Source of the DNA: Aplectana chamaeleonis
Taxonomy: Eukaryota; Nematoda; Chromadorea; Rhabditida; Cosmocercidae
DNA length: 64,000 nt
NCBI GenBank assembly: GCA_029168955.1
Contig: JAPDOI010001814.1
Coordinates: 1 to 64,000, forward strand
Direction of reading: 5' to 3'
Positions 1 through 11,063 of this stretch are shown here, piece by piece. Under the pieces are notes generated by a model that saw nothing but the letters and a program-made list of their open reading frames with translations, was not told the DNA's origin and made no database searches. Position 1 is the first letter of the stretch. Every line of letters starts with the position of its first letter. A program made the position numbers and the translations under genes.

Positions 1-2090
1 AGTCTTTACCTGGAAGATTTGCCCGCCCCCAAGTGACATCAAAGTCGTTGCGTATGCGGATGACATCACCATCTTGTGCCGGGACAGAGACATTAATGTA
101 GCTGCACGCAAGATCAATAGCTACCTCATCGTTCTGAAGAACTTTCTCGATGATATGATGCTCACTGTCTCTGCCGCTAAATCATCTGTATCAGTTTTCT
201 CCACTGACCCTAAGGAACACTGCGCTCACCCCGTTGTGAATTGGGAAGACGCTCGTCTGCCTGCTGCACGTTTTCCTAAGCTGCTCGGCCTAGTATTGGA
301 TCCTTCGTTGAGGTTCCACAAGAATACTGATCAGAAACAGGCTACAGTGAAAGCAAAAGCTCAACGTCCTACGAGCTCTGGGAGGAACGTCGTGGGAAGT
401 AGCAAGAAGACAATTTTGACCATCTACAAGGCAATATTGCAGCCGGCGTTGGAGTACGCTGCACCGGTATGGCAGCACATGATATCGGATTCATCGTGGA
501 CAAAGATGCAGCGAGTCCAAAATGCTGCTCTTAGGATTGCCACAGGGTGTGCTAAAAGCACCCCAGTGTCTTTACCTGGAAGATTTGCCCCCCCCCCAAG
601 TGACATCAAAGTCGTTGCTTATGCGGATGACATCACCATCTTGTGCCGGGACAGAGAGATTAATGTAGCTGCACGCAAGATCAATAGCTACCTCATCGTT
701 CTGAAGAACTTTCTCGATGATATGATGCTCACTGTCTCTGCCGCTAAATCATCTGTATCAGTTTTCTCCACTGACCCTAAGGAACACTGCGCTCACCCCG
801 TTGTGAATTGGGAAGACGCTCGTCTGCCTGCTGCACGTTTTCCTAAGCTGCTCGGCCTAGTATTGGATCCTTCGCTGAGGTTCCACAAGAATACTGATCA
901 GAAACAGGCTACAGTGAAAGCAAAGCTCAACGTCCTACGAGCTCTGGGAGGAACGTCGTGGGGAAGTAGCAAGAAGACAATTTTGACCATCTACAAGGCA
1001 ATATTGCAGCCGGCGTTGGATAACGCTGCACCGGTATGGCAGCACATGATATCGGATTCATCGTGGACAAAGATGCAGCGAGTCCAAAATGCTGCTCTTA
1101 GGATTGCCACAGGGTGTGCTAAAAGCACCCCAGTGTCTTTACCTGGAAGATTTGCCCGTCCCCCCAAGTGACATCAAAGTCGTTGCGTATGCGGATGACA
1201 TCACCATCTTGTGCCGGGACAGAGAGATTAATGTAGCTGCACGCAAGATCAATGGCTACCTCATCGTTCTGAAGAACTTTCTCGATGATATGATGCTCAC
1301 TGTCTCTGCCGCTAAATCATCTGTATCAGTTTTCTCCACTGACCCTAAGGAACACTGCGCTCACCCCGTTGTGAATTGGGAAGACGCTCGTCTGCCTGCT
1401 GCACGTTTTCCTAAGCTGCTCGGCCTAGTATTGGATCTTGCTGAAGAACATCTTCATGCTGAAGCCCGAATTCTGCCAGTTAAGGAGCACTGCCAACTCC
1501 AAGCGCAGCAACTGGTTATTAACATTGTCAAGCAGCCTGACCACCCATTAAGAAGGATCATGAATCCCGTGAGAGAGAGACATATCAGAAGGCCTTTTGC
1601 GGATGCTCCCGAGAAAGTTAATATACAAAGATGGACGGACTCCCAACTGGATCGTCTGCGTCTTTTACGTGCGGAGCACACCAAGTTTGTCAGGGATCAC
1701 TTGAGTAGGATGACCGTCAATCCCATATTGGGGGTCGCACCACCCATAGTCAGCGACACCGAGATGGAACTCGGTAGGCGGGTTAGAAGTACCCTTGCCT
1801 CGTTACGCTGCGGTCATTCCTCTATGCTGATGTCATTCTTGCATAAGATCGATCGCAGTAAGCCGGACGAGTGCCCGGACTGTGGTAGCCGTGGCCACAC
1901 AACTGAACACCTATTCGAATGCCCAAAGAGGCCTACCACTCTTACAACAATGGATTTGTGGACGAATCCGGTTTCAGTCGGCCCGTTTCTTGAACCTTTG
2001 ACAAAAACCTTCCTGCGGCTGCAAAGAAGAAGAAGAAGACACCCCTTGGGTAAATCGGATTTCTCCTTCGATAAAATTGTGTCATCATAA
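1..2090 (+). pseudogene. Jockey/I-like LINE fragment with internally duplicated reverse transcriptase
   Basis: This is the 3' part of a non-LTR retrotransposon. The RT active-site motif YADDITI occurs three times, near 54, 620 and 1190. A segment of 567-568 bp is tandemly repeated twice and then a third time in part, to about 1435. After it the element continues with its normal C-terminal region, including a zinc knuckle (CPDCGSRGHTTEHLFEC, a CCHC pattern) near 1880-1925. It ends in an (AAG)n-like stretch at about 2022-2040. The copies are nearly identical, so the duplication is recent. The element is 5' truncated at the window edge. Confidence 0.85.
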
Positions 2091-2098
2091 ATCTAATG

Positions 2099-2640
2099 GC
2101 CGAGAGGCCTTCCTCGCACCTTTACTGCAACAAATGCTCGATTTCGTATACTTTCGACCAAACTGACCTGCCTTTTCAAGTCGATCTAGCTCCATTTATC
2201 GGTTATGGCCTGTTGGGGCGCAGAAATCGAGAGAAATCGCCGCCCACTGGCTCAGACCCGACGAGCTAGAATATCCCAAATACTTTGTCGCCCGAAAACT
2301 TGGGGGAAATGAAAGTAGGTATTACTCTGATATCTTCCTGTACTCACGGGAGATCACCCGACGGCTGGCGAACGCAAGCCATAGACGTCCTTGACGAGCA
2401 AATGCTCTGACAGAGTACAGGAGATCGAGTACAGTTACGGAGCTTCAGGAGCGAAAGATATTTTGGCATTGGGGCGCGTTTTCCTACCCGTACCATTTTC
2501 TCGATCACTATCGCGCCTTTTTTATCGATTCGAAGATGGACGACAGAAGCATTGCAGTCTTCAGAAAATGCATGCTCGTGTTGAGGAAAAGACCAGTTCA
2601 GAGGTATTAGGTCTACTGGACGGCAAAGGCATTTGATTTT
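2099..2640. repeat. Dispersed repeat, left copy of an inverted pair
   Basis: This stretch matches the reverse complement of 9130-9990 over most of its length. For example, the segments around 2105-2280 pair with 9800-9990, and 2290-2350 with 9600-9650. The right copy carries extra sequence around 9440-9560. The two copies face each other across the second LINE and its satellites. No coding potential is recognised. The stretch from 2641 to about 2935 holds nothing I can name. Confidence 0.75.
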
Positions 2641-2939
2641 GCCAAATGTGAATTGTCTGTGGAAATGCCGGGAGGAAAAAGAATGCTTCTGAGCTCGTGA
2701 GAGCTCGCGATTTTGGGCTCTAAAACTTGGGGTTAAACTCAAATTGGAAATTTGACTTTGTGTGTACGATAGACTTCTTCCTGCCAAAATCATAACTCTC
2801 CTGATTTTGGAAGGGAGAGGAGACAGGTTGGTGCAAAGTTTGTTCGCTGTGAAAATGATGGCGCGGACAAGTTCCGATGCAACCGAGGAAAATCGGTTCA
2901 ACCAAGAACACTGAAAACAACACTTCTCATTTACAAACT

Positions 2940-5900
2940 TGTCATAGTTACCGTATGTTGTGAGACATACGAGCTGGATACGAGATGCTCAACCTACGCG
3001 TGGTGGATCTGTGGAGTCGACTATCAAGATCAAGAAGACTCATCAAACGAGTGTCAACAACTCCACGAGGAGTTTTTCTGTGTGGGAAGTGTAAATGGCT
3101 GGCTTCTACACTCCTTCGTATTCTACTGTTACGAGCTGGCATTGAGAAGAATCCTGGACCGCGAAACAAGACTCCGCGATATCCATGCCGTCATTGTGGA
3201 TTGTCGGCACAACATGCGAGCATCCAGTGCGGTGGTTGCCTTGGCTGGGTACACCTCAAGTATTCGGGGTTAACTAGCTATAATGATTACACTGATGCCT
3301 ATTGTTTGTATGTCTTGTATTAATTTACCTTCTACGGTTCCTCTTCATAGTCTCAACATTTTTCAACTCAATATTAATGGCTTGCGTGCCAAACTTATGG
3401 AACTTACATTGTACATTGAACGCTCACAACCTGATGTCATCCTCCTACAGGAGACCAAACTTAGCGTGTCCTCCCCTTCTCAGCCCCGCCTACCCGGCTA
3501 TACATCATACCATATTCCCCGTACATCACATGGCGGTGGCGTGTCGACTTTGTGAAATCATCTATTCCCTCTCATCTTATTGCACTCCTAATGATAATGT
3601 TGTTGAATGTATAGGAGTTCATATTGTACTGCAAAGTTGTCCCCTAGACATTATCAATGTTTACATTTCCCCATCCACTTCTTGTCCCAATTCATTTTGA
3701 CCCACTCCATATCTATATGATGTATATGCAATCCTCTCATCTTCATCTGTTGTCGTGGCTGGTGACTTTATTGCTCATTCCGCCTCCTGGTTCTCCCTCC
3801 CTAGATCCCGATGACAGAGGAGAACTACTTGAGCTTTTGCGGATGATTGTGACCTGATACCTATAAACGAGGACTCTCCTACTCGTCTCCCGTCGGCGGA
3901 GCAGACCCTCCTCATCGGATGTCACGTTTGTTTCCTCTTCTCTTGTCATGTCTTGCAGCTGGTCCACATCTGTGGCAATGGGCAGTGATCATGTACCTAT
4001 TTGCACATCATTGGATCTTTCTCTCAATAGTCAGCTTGCACCTTTTTCTGGTTCCCGTAGCAAATGTTACACTAATTATCGTAAGGCTAACTGGGTCCTG
4101 TTTAAAGAGGTGTTACTCAGCCGGGTAGCCAACTATCCGCTAGCTGGCTCGGTACATGAAAAGGAGAAATTCGTCGTCGACACCATATGCGATGCCTCCA
4201 GAACAGCCATCCCGACCGGTCGCGTTAGAACGTTCCACCCTAACGTACCAAAGGAAGCCCTGGAGCTTATCACTCAACGGGACGACCGACGCAGAAGTGA
4301 CCCCTCTGATCCGTGCATTTCTCAATTATCCGAGGAGATCTCCAAAGTGCTGAATGATCACAAGCAGAAACGCTGGAGAGAGTACACCGAATCCATCAAC
4401 TTTGCGACTGATAGCAAACAGGCGTGGTGCATCCTCAAACGACTATCTGGAAAGAAGATTGCACCTGCGCGCAACATGCTTGAATTCCCCTCGGGCAGAT
4501 TTGAATTCGGATATAAGGCTGCCTGCCAGCTTGGAAAACTCTATGCTTCTGCCTCTTCACGACGTGATAAGCAACACAGATGCACCTTGCGTGCGATCAG
4601 GAAACTCAGTCGCCAGGACGTACCTGCTATTACTGCTCCTACTGTCACTGCCATTATCAATTCAATGAAGAACTCAAAGGCAGAGGGACCTGACGGCATC
4701 TCAGCCGTTCACTTGAAGCATTTGCCGGAACAATATGCCGAGTTACTCCAGTGATCTTATTTATTCGTCGTTTAGTAGTGGTATTATACCTGCTCGTTGG
4801 AAACAAGCTCTTGTTCTCCCCAACCCCAAGCCTGGCAAACCAGAGGATAAAGCCACGTCACATCGTCCCATATCCCTATTATCCCCCATCGCTAAGCTGG
4901 CGGAAAAAATTATAAATCCGCATTTCCAAGGCGCACTACAGCAGAACGTCCATCAGCATGGCTTCAAAAAGGCGCACTCCACCATCACCGCACTAACGTC
5001 AATTACTGAACACATCATCGCCGGTTTCAATAGAAATGCTCCCGCCGGTAGAAGTCTAGTCGTCGCAATTGATCTGACTGCCGCTTTTGACAATGTCAGC
5101 ACTTCCTTACTATCAAAATCGATTCTGGACTGTGAAATGCCCGACTGGTGCAAACGATGGACTAACAACTTCGTCAAGAACCGCTCCATACGTGTGAAGT
5201 TCGACGGACACTTGTCGAAGTCGGTCCCCCTGAAGGCAGGCGTTCCTCAAGGTGGAGTATTGTCACCAAGCCTATTCTCTCTGTATCTATCCTATATTCC
5301 GAAGCCGCCACCCAACATCCGTCTATGTCTGTATGCTGATGACATCACAATTGTATGTACAGACCCTGTTATCGACCGTGCCACTGCGGAGATGAACAAA
5401 TACCTCTGCAACCTGGCCAAATTTCTCGAATCGAAGCAGCTAAAGGTCTCTCCTTCAAAATCTAGCGTTACTCTGTGCACTACTGCAACGGCTGAGCATC
5501 AACTGCATCCCGGGGTTTTCTGGGAAGGTAATCGGCTGCCCCTGTCTAAGCACCCTCGGCTACTTGGAGTCTTCCTAGACCCCTCACTGCGCTTTCACGA
5601 GAACACGCGCATCCGAGTCGCAACTGCTAACACGAGAAATAACATCCTCCGTGCTTTGGCGGGCACCACTTGGGGTAGCACAAGGAAGTTCTACGCACAA
5701 CGTATAAGGCCATGATACAGCCTACTCTGGAGTATGGAGCTCCGATATGGACTAGACACCTGTCGGATGCCTCTTGGAGCAAGCTTCAACGCGTACAAAA
5801 TACTGCTCTACGTGTCATCACTGGCTGCCCAAAGTCTACACCTATATCCCATCTTCATCAAGAATGTGCCGTACTTCCTGTCAAACAGCACTGCCAACTG

Positions 5901-6390
5901 CAGTCACAACAGTTTCACATTGGCATAGTCAAGAATGCCGAACATCCCAACTACCCACTCCTGTCATCTGATCCTCATCCCCGTAATATTCGCACACCGC
6001 TCCATACTGCTATTTCTACATTGGATCGTCAAAGATGGGCTACCTCTGAGCTCACAAGGAAGAGGCTGCAGCAAATTGAACACACCAGATTCGTGTCTGA
6101 ATACCTGTCCTGTACCCTTCCCAATCCATCCTTGGTACTGTGCCTCCTACGGTCGATGACAGCGAGAAGACTCTGCCCAGACGCCGCGGTCACTCTTCGT
6201 ACCTCAAAGCCTACGCACATAGGATCGACGAGTCGGTCCCAGATCAATGTCCTGACTGTCATATTGCTGGTCATGATTCACTACATTTATTTTCATGCTC
6301 TGCCAGACCTACTTCTCTGTCTGCTCGTGATATGTGGAACAAGCCGTGATGTGGCCACTATACATGGGCATTCGACCAGAGTTTTCGAAT
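2940..6390 (+). pseudogene. Jockey/I-like LINE with 2A-like motif, near full length but decayed
   Basis: The domains run in order along several frames. A basic leader at 2985 is followed by a 2A-like sequence ending GIEKNPGP (3138-3161). A PHD-like finger follows (CRHC..CGGC..WVH, about 3189-3270) with one Cys replaced by Tyr. An AP-endonuclease starts at about 3340 (NIFQLNINGLRAKL, ILLQETKL) and includes the GSDHVPI motif near 3973. Reverse transcriptase runs from about 4670 (AEGPDGIS) through [39 protein letters not shown] and LYADDITIV (5328-5355). A C-terminal CPDCHIAGHDSLHLFSC knuckle lies near 6250-6300. Frameshifts near 3310, 3540, 4740, 5700 and 6130 make it non-functional. It is related to, but distinct from, the LINE at 1-2090. 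Confidence 0.88.
3102..3161 (+). other. 2A-like ribosome-skipping motif in LINE leader
   Basis: The encoded stretch is LASTLLRILLLRAGIEKNPG followed by Pro. It has the hydrophobic/Leu-rich run and the terminal x-I-E-x-N-P-G-P core of 2A sequences. The canonical Asp is Gly here, a change seen in some natural 2A-like sequences. Such motifs are known in front of APE-type LINE proteins of several animals and trypanosomes, where they separate an N-terminal peptide from the polyprotein. Activity here is inferred only. Confidence 0.7.
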
Positions 6391-6394
6391 GAAT

Positions 6395-6800
6395 GAATAA
6401 TTCGAATACGGCCATTTCAAAAATTCGAATAAATGAATACATTCGAATAATGCCTTTTAAAAAATCCCGAATAAATGAATACATTCGAATAATACCTTTT
6501 AAAAAATCCCGAATAAATGAATATATTCGAATAAGGCGTTTTCAAAATTCCCGAATAAATGAATATATTCGAATAAGGCGTTTTCAAAAATCCCGAATAA
6601 ATGATTACATTCGAATAATACCTTTTAAAAATTCCCGAATAAATGAATACATTCGAATAATGCCTTTCAAAAAATCCCGAATAAATGAATACATTCGAAT
6701 AAAGCCTTTTCAAAATTTCCGAATGAATGAATACATTCGAATAAGGCGTTTTCGAAATTCCCGAATAAATGAATATATTCGAAAAGTCGACCAACTATTC
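6395..6800. repeat. 42-bp TTCGAAT-rich satellite A
   Basis: About nine tandem units have a period of 42 bp, measured between successive cgaataaatgaata blocks at 6426, 6468 and 6510. Each unit contains cgaataaatgaata, then attcgaataa, then a variable tract such as tgccttttaaaaaa. The period is divisible by three, so both strands are open (repeated RINEYIRI on one strand, SNVFIYSG on the other). These are not proteins. The array abuts the 3' end of the LINE. From 6801 to 7041 nothing is recognised. Confidence 0.93.
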
Positions 6801-7041
6801 GAATATTCGAATCCTATTCGAATATTCGAAGAATATTCGACATTTCGAAATCAAGGTCAATATCACCCCGGAACTTCGACTTCCGAAGAAACTAGGAGAC
6901 TGTTTTTATCGTGAACTACCTTCAAGACGGGGAACACTAACAAGGAAACTACTATTAGCCAAATTGGCAGTCCCACATAAACCGTACTTTTCTAGAACCA
7001 CTTTGAATGTAGGGCCCGAATATGCCCTTCACAGCTGCCTA

Positions 7042-7706
7042 CTCAGAAAAATAAAAACAAGTTACTTTTAATATAAATGTAACTTACTTGAATGTCTTAA
7101 GTAACTTACATTTATATTACGTGTAACTTACATTTATATTACATGTAACTTAAATATATTTTACATGTAAGTTACACTTTTGTTACATGTCACCTACATT
7201 TGAATTTTCACTATGGGTGGCCATCACGTGACGCAGACGACACGCGACGCAGAGGGCGCGGTCCCAGACCACACACTACACAAAAAATGCTGTGCTAGGA
7301 TTCCCCTGATGGTGTGGCGTCAACTCAGAAAAATGAAAACAAGTTACTTGCAACATAAAAGGCCGAAAACAAGTTACTTGTAACATATCTGAGCTGATGT
7401 AAGTTACTTGCGACTTGTCTCATGTCATGTAACTTACATGTAACCTATCGGCGGGATACTGCGTGTGGTCCGCCTCTGATATGTTACATGTATCTCAAAT
7501 GATCTAAGATAAGTCGCAAGTAACTCACATCGGCTCAGATATGTTACAAGTAACTTGTTTTCGTTTTCTGATAGAACACTGCGTGCAGTGTTCTATAAGT
7601 TGCACGTAACATAAATGTATGTTACATGTAATATAAATGTAAGTTACTTGAGACATTCAAGTAAGTTACAGTTATATTACAAGTAACTTGTTTTGATTTT
7701 TCTGAG
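7042..7706. mobile_element. TA-flanked inverted-repeat element rich in GTAACTTA
   Basis: The termini read CTCAGAAAAATAAAAACAAG and its near-perfect complement, each flanked by TA (left TA at 7040-7041, right at 7707-7708). Inverted arms exceed 90 bp and contain many gtaacttacatttatatta blocks. A second internal copy of the terminal motif lies near 7324. It has no transposase, so it is a non-autonomous MITE of Tc1/mariner type by its TA target. Confidence 0.8.
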
Positions 7707-7914
7707 TACCAGTCCAGCCTGTTGCGGCAACTTCGGATAGCACCGCCCCTAATCAATATGCGTTGGTGATTGTGTACAGCGCGCGACGGGAGACCTGCAC
7801 ACAAGAACGAACAGCGGAAATGTTACTCACAAAAATGGATAGCTCAATTTGCGAAAAGATTCTTTGAAGGGTTTCTGTTTCAAAGGAAATAGGTCTTTTC
7901 TGAATTCGAATGTG

Positions 7915-8345
7915 AGGCACTTTTTCCGAATATTCGAATAAATCCGAAATTTAAATTTTCGAATAAATCGAATATTCGAATAAATCCAAATTTTAAATTC
8001 TCGAATAAATCGAATATTCGAATAAATCGAAAATTGAAATTCTCGAATAAATCGAATATTCGAATAAATCCAAAATTGAAATTCCCGAGTAAATCGAATA
8101 TTCGAATAAATCCAAAATTGAAATTCCCGAATAAATCGAATATTCGAATAAATCCAAAATTTAAATTTTCGAATAAATCGAATATTCGAATAAATCCGAA
8201 AATTCAATTCTCGAATAAATCGAATATTCGAAGAAATCCAAAGTTTCAATCCTCGAACAAATCGAATATTCGAATAAATCCAAATTTTAAATTCCCGAAT
8301 AAATCGAATATTCGAATAAACCCCAAAATTGAAATTCCCGAATGA
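7915..8345. repeat. 42-bp TTCGAATATTCG satellite B
   Basis: About ten units have a 42-bp period (cgaataaatcg at 7960, 8002 and onward). Each has gaataaatcgaatattcg, then aataaatccaaa, then a variable A/T tract. It is open in both directions because of the period (NKSNIRINPKFKFS on +). It degenerates into irregular TTCGAATATTCG palindromes up to about 8408. The stretch 8409-9129 holds an (AAG)n run at 8470-8485 and homopolymers, with no gene. Confidence 0.93.
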
Positions 8346-9129
8346 ATCGAGTATTCGAATACTCGAATATTCGAATTATTCGAATATTATTCGAATAATT
8401 ATTCGATTCGGTCCCAAGTCTAGTGGCCACCTTTCTACGCCTATGAGAAGAAACTTCGATGTGGCTGATAAGAAGAAGAAGAAGACATACGAGCTTGTAC
8501 TGCCACACCCTTGGGGGTGTGGCGGTTTGGAGTGGTTAGGTTGGAATTCGCATAAAAGAGGGGGGGGGGCGAAGAAAATTCTGCACACACGTCAAAATTT
8601 GGTCCACGCGGAGTTTCAACCCCTTGGAAAAATTCGGAAAACTTCTGGCACACGTATCGAATTTTGTAAAAAAATCCCAATAGTGGAAAATGTTGATGTG
8701 GATGCGAACTTTTTTTGGACAGCCCTTTCAGTATATACGTTGATTTAGGCCAAATACATTTTTGCTCTCCAAAGTTCCGAGGAAGTAGCCCCAAGCATTT
8801 CTCGGAAGCTTCTACTTACGTCATTTTGTTGTATAAGTATGCGTTAACTAAATCGGCTTTTGAGTGTCGTATGTACAGTCGCACTTGCGATGAACTGAAC
8901 TCGGTATCAAATTCGCTTTTGTGCAAAGGTTTCCCCGATTCTGGGCCAGGGGTTGGAACCCCGAATTATGAGAAATTTAGAACGTATCCGAGAAATTCGC
9001 CCACCCGGGGCTTCAATCCATAGCACAAAATCGAGGTATTTTTTGATTCAAGAAAGATTTGCTATTTACCCAAAAACGTTAAATATGCAATTGCAGAACG
9101 CGACTGGCATAGACATTAAAGGTAGGAGG

Positions 9130-9990
9130 AAACGCGCTCCAGCGCCAAAATATCATTCGCTCCCGAAGCTCCGTAACTGTACTCCAGGAGATCTATGTTC
9201 GGAGTTTTGAAGGCTAAATTGGACAGCAGGTATCCTCTAATTGCTTAGTAGCAAGCACTTCCGGCCATGAAACCTTTTGAGCAAAGGCTCCCTTACTTCA
9301 GAAACCATTGCCTTTACGCAAATAGTTCAAGTAGCTGTCCACTTAAGCCTTCGGAACTGCGGTCACAGATCTCCCATAATATGTCAGAGCATTTGCCCGT
9401 TAGGGACGTCTACAGCTTACGTTCGATAGCTGTAGTGGATTGCCACTACAGTGATAACATGATATAGAATGTTGTTTATTCCAGACCGTATTTAAGCGGT
9501 CTGGTATACAAGATAAAGTCATTCTTGCCTCAACGTGTCCACAGACACATCAAGACCCGCGTGGCAGCCCAAGAATCACTACAATAGCAGTCGGATGATC
9601 TCCAGTGAGTACCAGAGGAAATTAGAGTAACACCTCATTTCATTTCCCCTTGTTTTCTGGCGACGATGTTGCAGTTTCTAGCAAGACAACGAGAAAGTTT
9701 ACGTGAGCAGGTGTGAGGTCGGCTTCTTTGCTCGGCAATAACTATCTTGTCCAGAGTGGATAGTCTACAGTCCTGATATCAACAAAATGAAGAATCTTTG
9801 GGATATTTTAGCTCTTCGGGTCTGAGCCAATGGCCGGAGATTTCTCTCGATTTCTGCGCTCCAACAGGCAATAACCGAGAAATGAAGCAAGATCGACTTG
9901 CAAGGGCAGATCAGTTAGGTTGAAAGTATACGAAATCGAGTATTTGTTGCAGTAAAGGTGCGAGGAAGGCCTATCAACCATTAGATTTGT
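9130..9990. repeat. Dispersed repeat, right copy of the inverted pair
   Basis: This is the reverse complement of 2099-2640 with additional sequence. The segment about 9440-9560 has no counterpart in the left copy and looks like a later insertion; it contains a short hairpin (agaccg..cggtct). Nothing else is recognised in 9991-10160. Confidence 0.7.
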
Positions 9991-10171
9991 GATCACACAG
10001 TTTTATCGGACGAGAAATTCGATTTAGCCCCGGGGTGTCCTATCTTTTTGACACGGGATTTAAATTATAAATTTATTCTAGAAAAGCGCAGAAACATTCA
10101 ATCTAACCCAAAGAGGTATACGGGGGTTCTTTTACGTTCTGATCTTAGTAGTATTGGCGAAAAAGATCTAC

Positions 10172-10450
10172 TCTGCTTATCTGGGTCAAATTCCGGTCCG
10201 CAATTGCGTCTCGACACGCTTTGCGGCCGCGCGCTTTCAAGTCGGAAGAGTTTCCAGCGCCGCAGCTGCCGATCTGTTGACTCTAGGTGGGTTTTAGAAA
10301 CTGGAAACTGAACAAAATTGAAGAGGAATGGAGGAAAAAGCCATATCGAGTTGGCTTTGGAGCTGGAAACTCGATTGACTCGAGCGCGTGCGGCCGCAAG
10401 GCGTGTCGAGATGCAATTGCGGACCGGAATTTGACCCAGATAAGCACAGT
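10172..10450. mobile_element. Foldback MITE with long GC-rich arms
   Basis: The left arm begins tctgcttatctgggtcaaat, and the right arm is its complement ending gacccagataagcaca. The arms share ccggtccgcaattgc and a NotI-like gcggccgc. The arms are about 70 bp or more and the centre is unrelated. The stretch 10451-10968 is AT-rich intron with no recognisable content. Confidence 0.8.
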
Positions 10451-10968
10451 ATCTTGCTCAACAAACACGAGACCGACAATTTCAGGGGGTGTCCTTTATT
10501 TATGATAAGCAGCGTATAGGCGACTCGTAAAAAGGTGAGCTCAAGTTATGTAGTTTCCACTATAGATGTACTCGGCGAAATTTTCGAAAATTTTCCGTTC
10601 CTTCGAAAACTTGTGGGAAGAAAATTTCTGAATTTCGTGCGTTAGATATGGTTTCAAACGGAATTTCCCGATCTTTGTTCATTCGAGAAATTTTTGAATG
10701 ATATTTTTTTTCGATTTTGGTTCGTTCGAAATTGTTTGGAACGAAGTTTACTTTCAATTTCAATTCGCTCGATTTTCTTTTCGAGTTGATATTTTTTTGA
10801 TTCTGTGTTCTAATCTACGTAAATATGTGAAAAAACGTGCAGCGATATTTCTCTTCCCCATTATCTTTGAGTTGGTAGTCATCAGCCCATTTTTTTCACT
10901 AGGTCGTCAAAGAGGGGAATATTTCTTCAGTGCTGCCACCTGTTGCTAGTGCTGTATGTGTGCATCAG

Positions 10969-11063
10969 ACATATTTAAGAGGACATCGGACTCTTCTCAA
11001 CTTTTGTTCAACAACGTGAAGGATGCATTCGACAACGAAGCACTGATTGTTGCTGCTATAGCG
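10969..11063 (+). CDS. tra-3: tra-3 exon a (first in window)
   Basis: The exon follows the acceptor tgcatcag and starts with two bases of a split codon. It encodes 32 residues of the protease core, including LFNNVKDAF and ALIVAAIA, which fit the segment before the catalytic His in TRA-3. The donor is GCG|gttgtt, a weak match beyond GT, and the following intron is only 99 bp. The donor is nevertheless required, because the next exon continues exactly in frame (AIA then [10 protein letters not shown]). Confidence 0.88.

Noticed and set aside
2985..6390. Active LINE
   Set aside because: At least five frameshifts or stops separate the domains.
6393..8345. Repetitive proteins RINEYIRI/SNVFIYSG and NKSNIRINPK/YSNIRFIREF
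   Set aside because: These are translations of the 42-bp TTCGAAT satellites, not genes.
1..10968. N-terminal calpain exons (CWF motif)
   Set aside because: I searched both strands by eye for the catalytic Cys region and the following conserved block and found nothing, so they probably lie left of the window.
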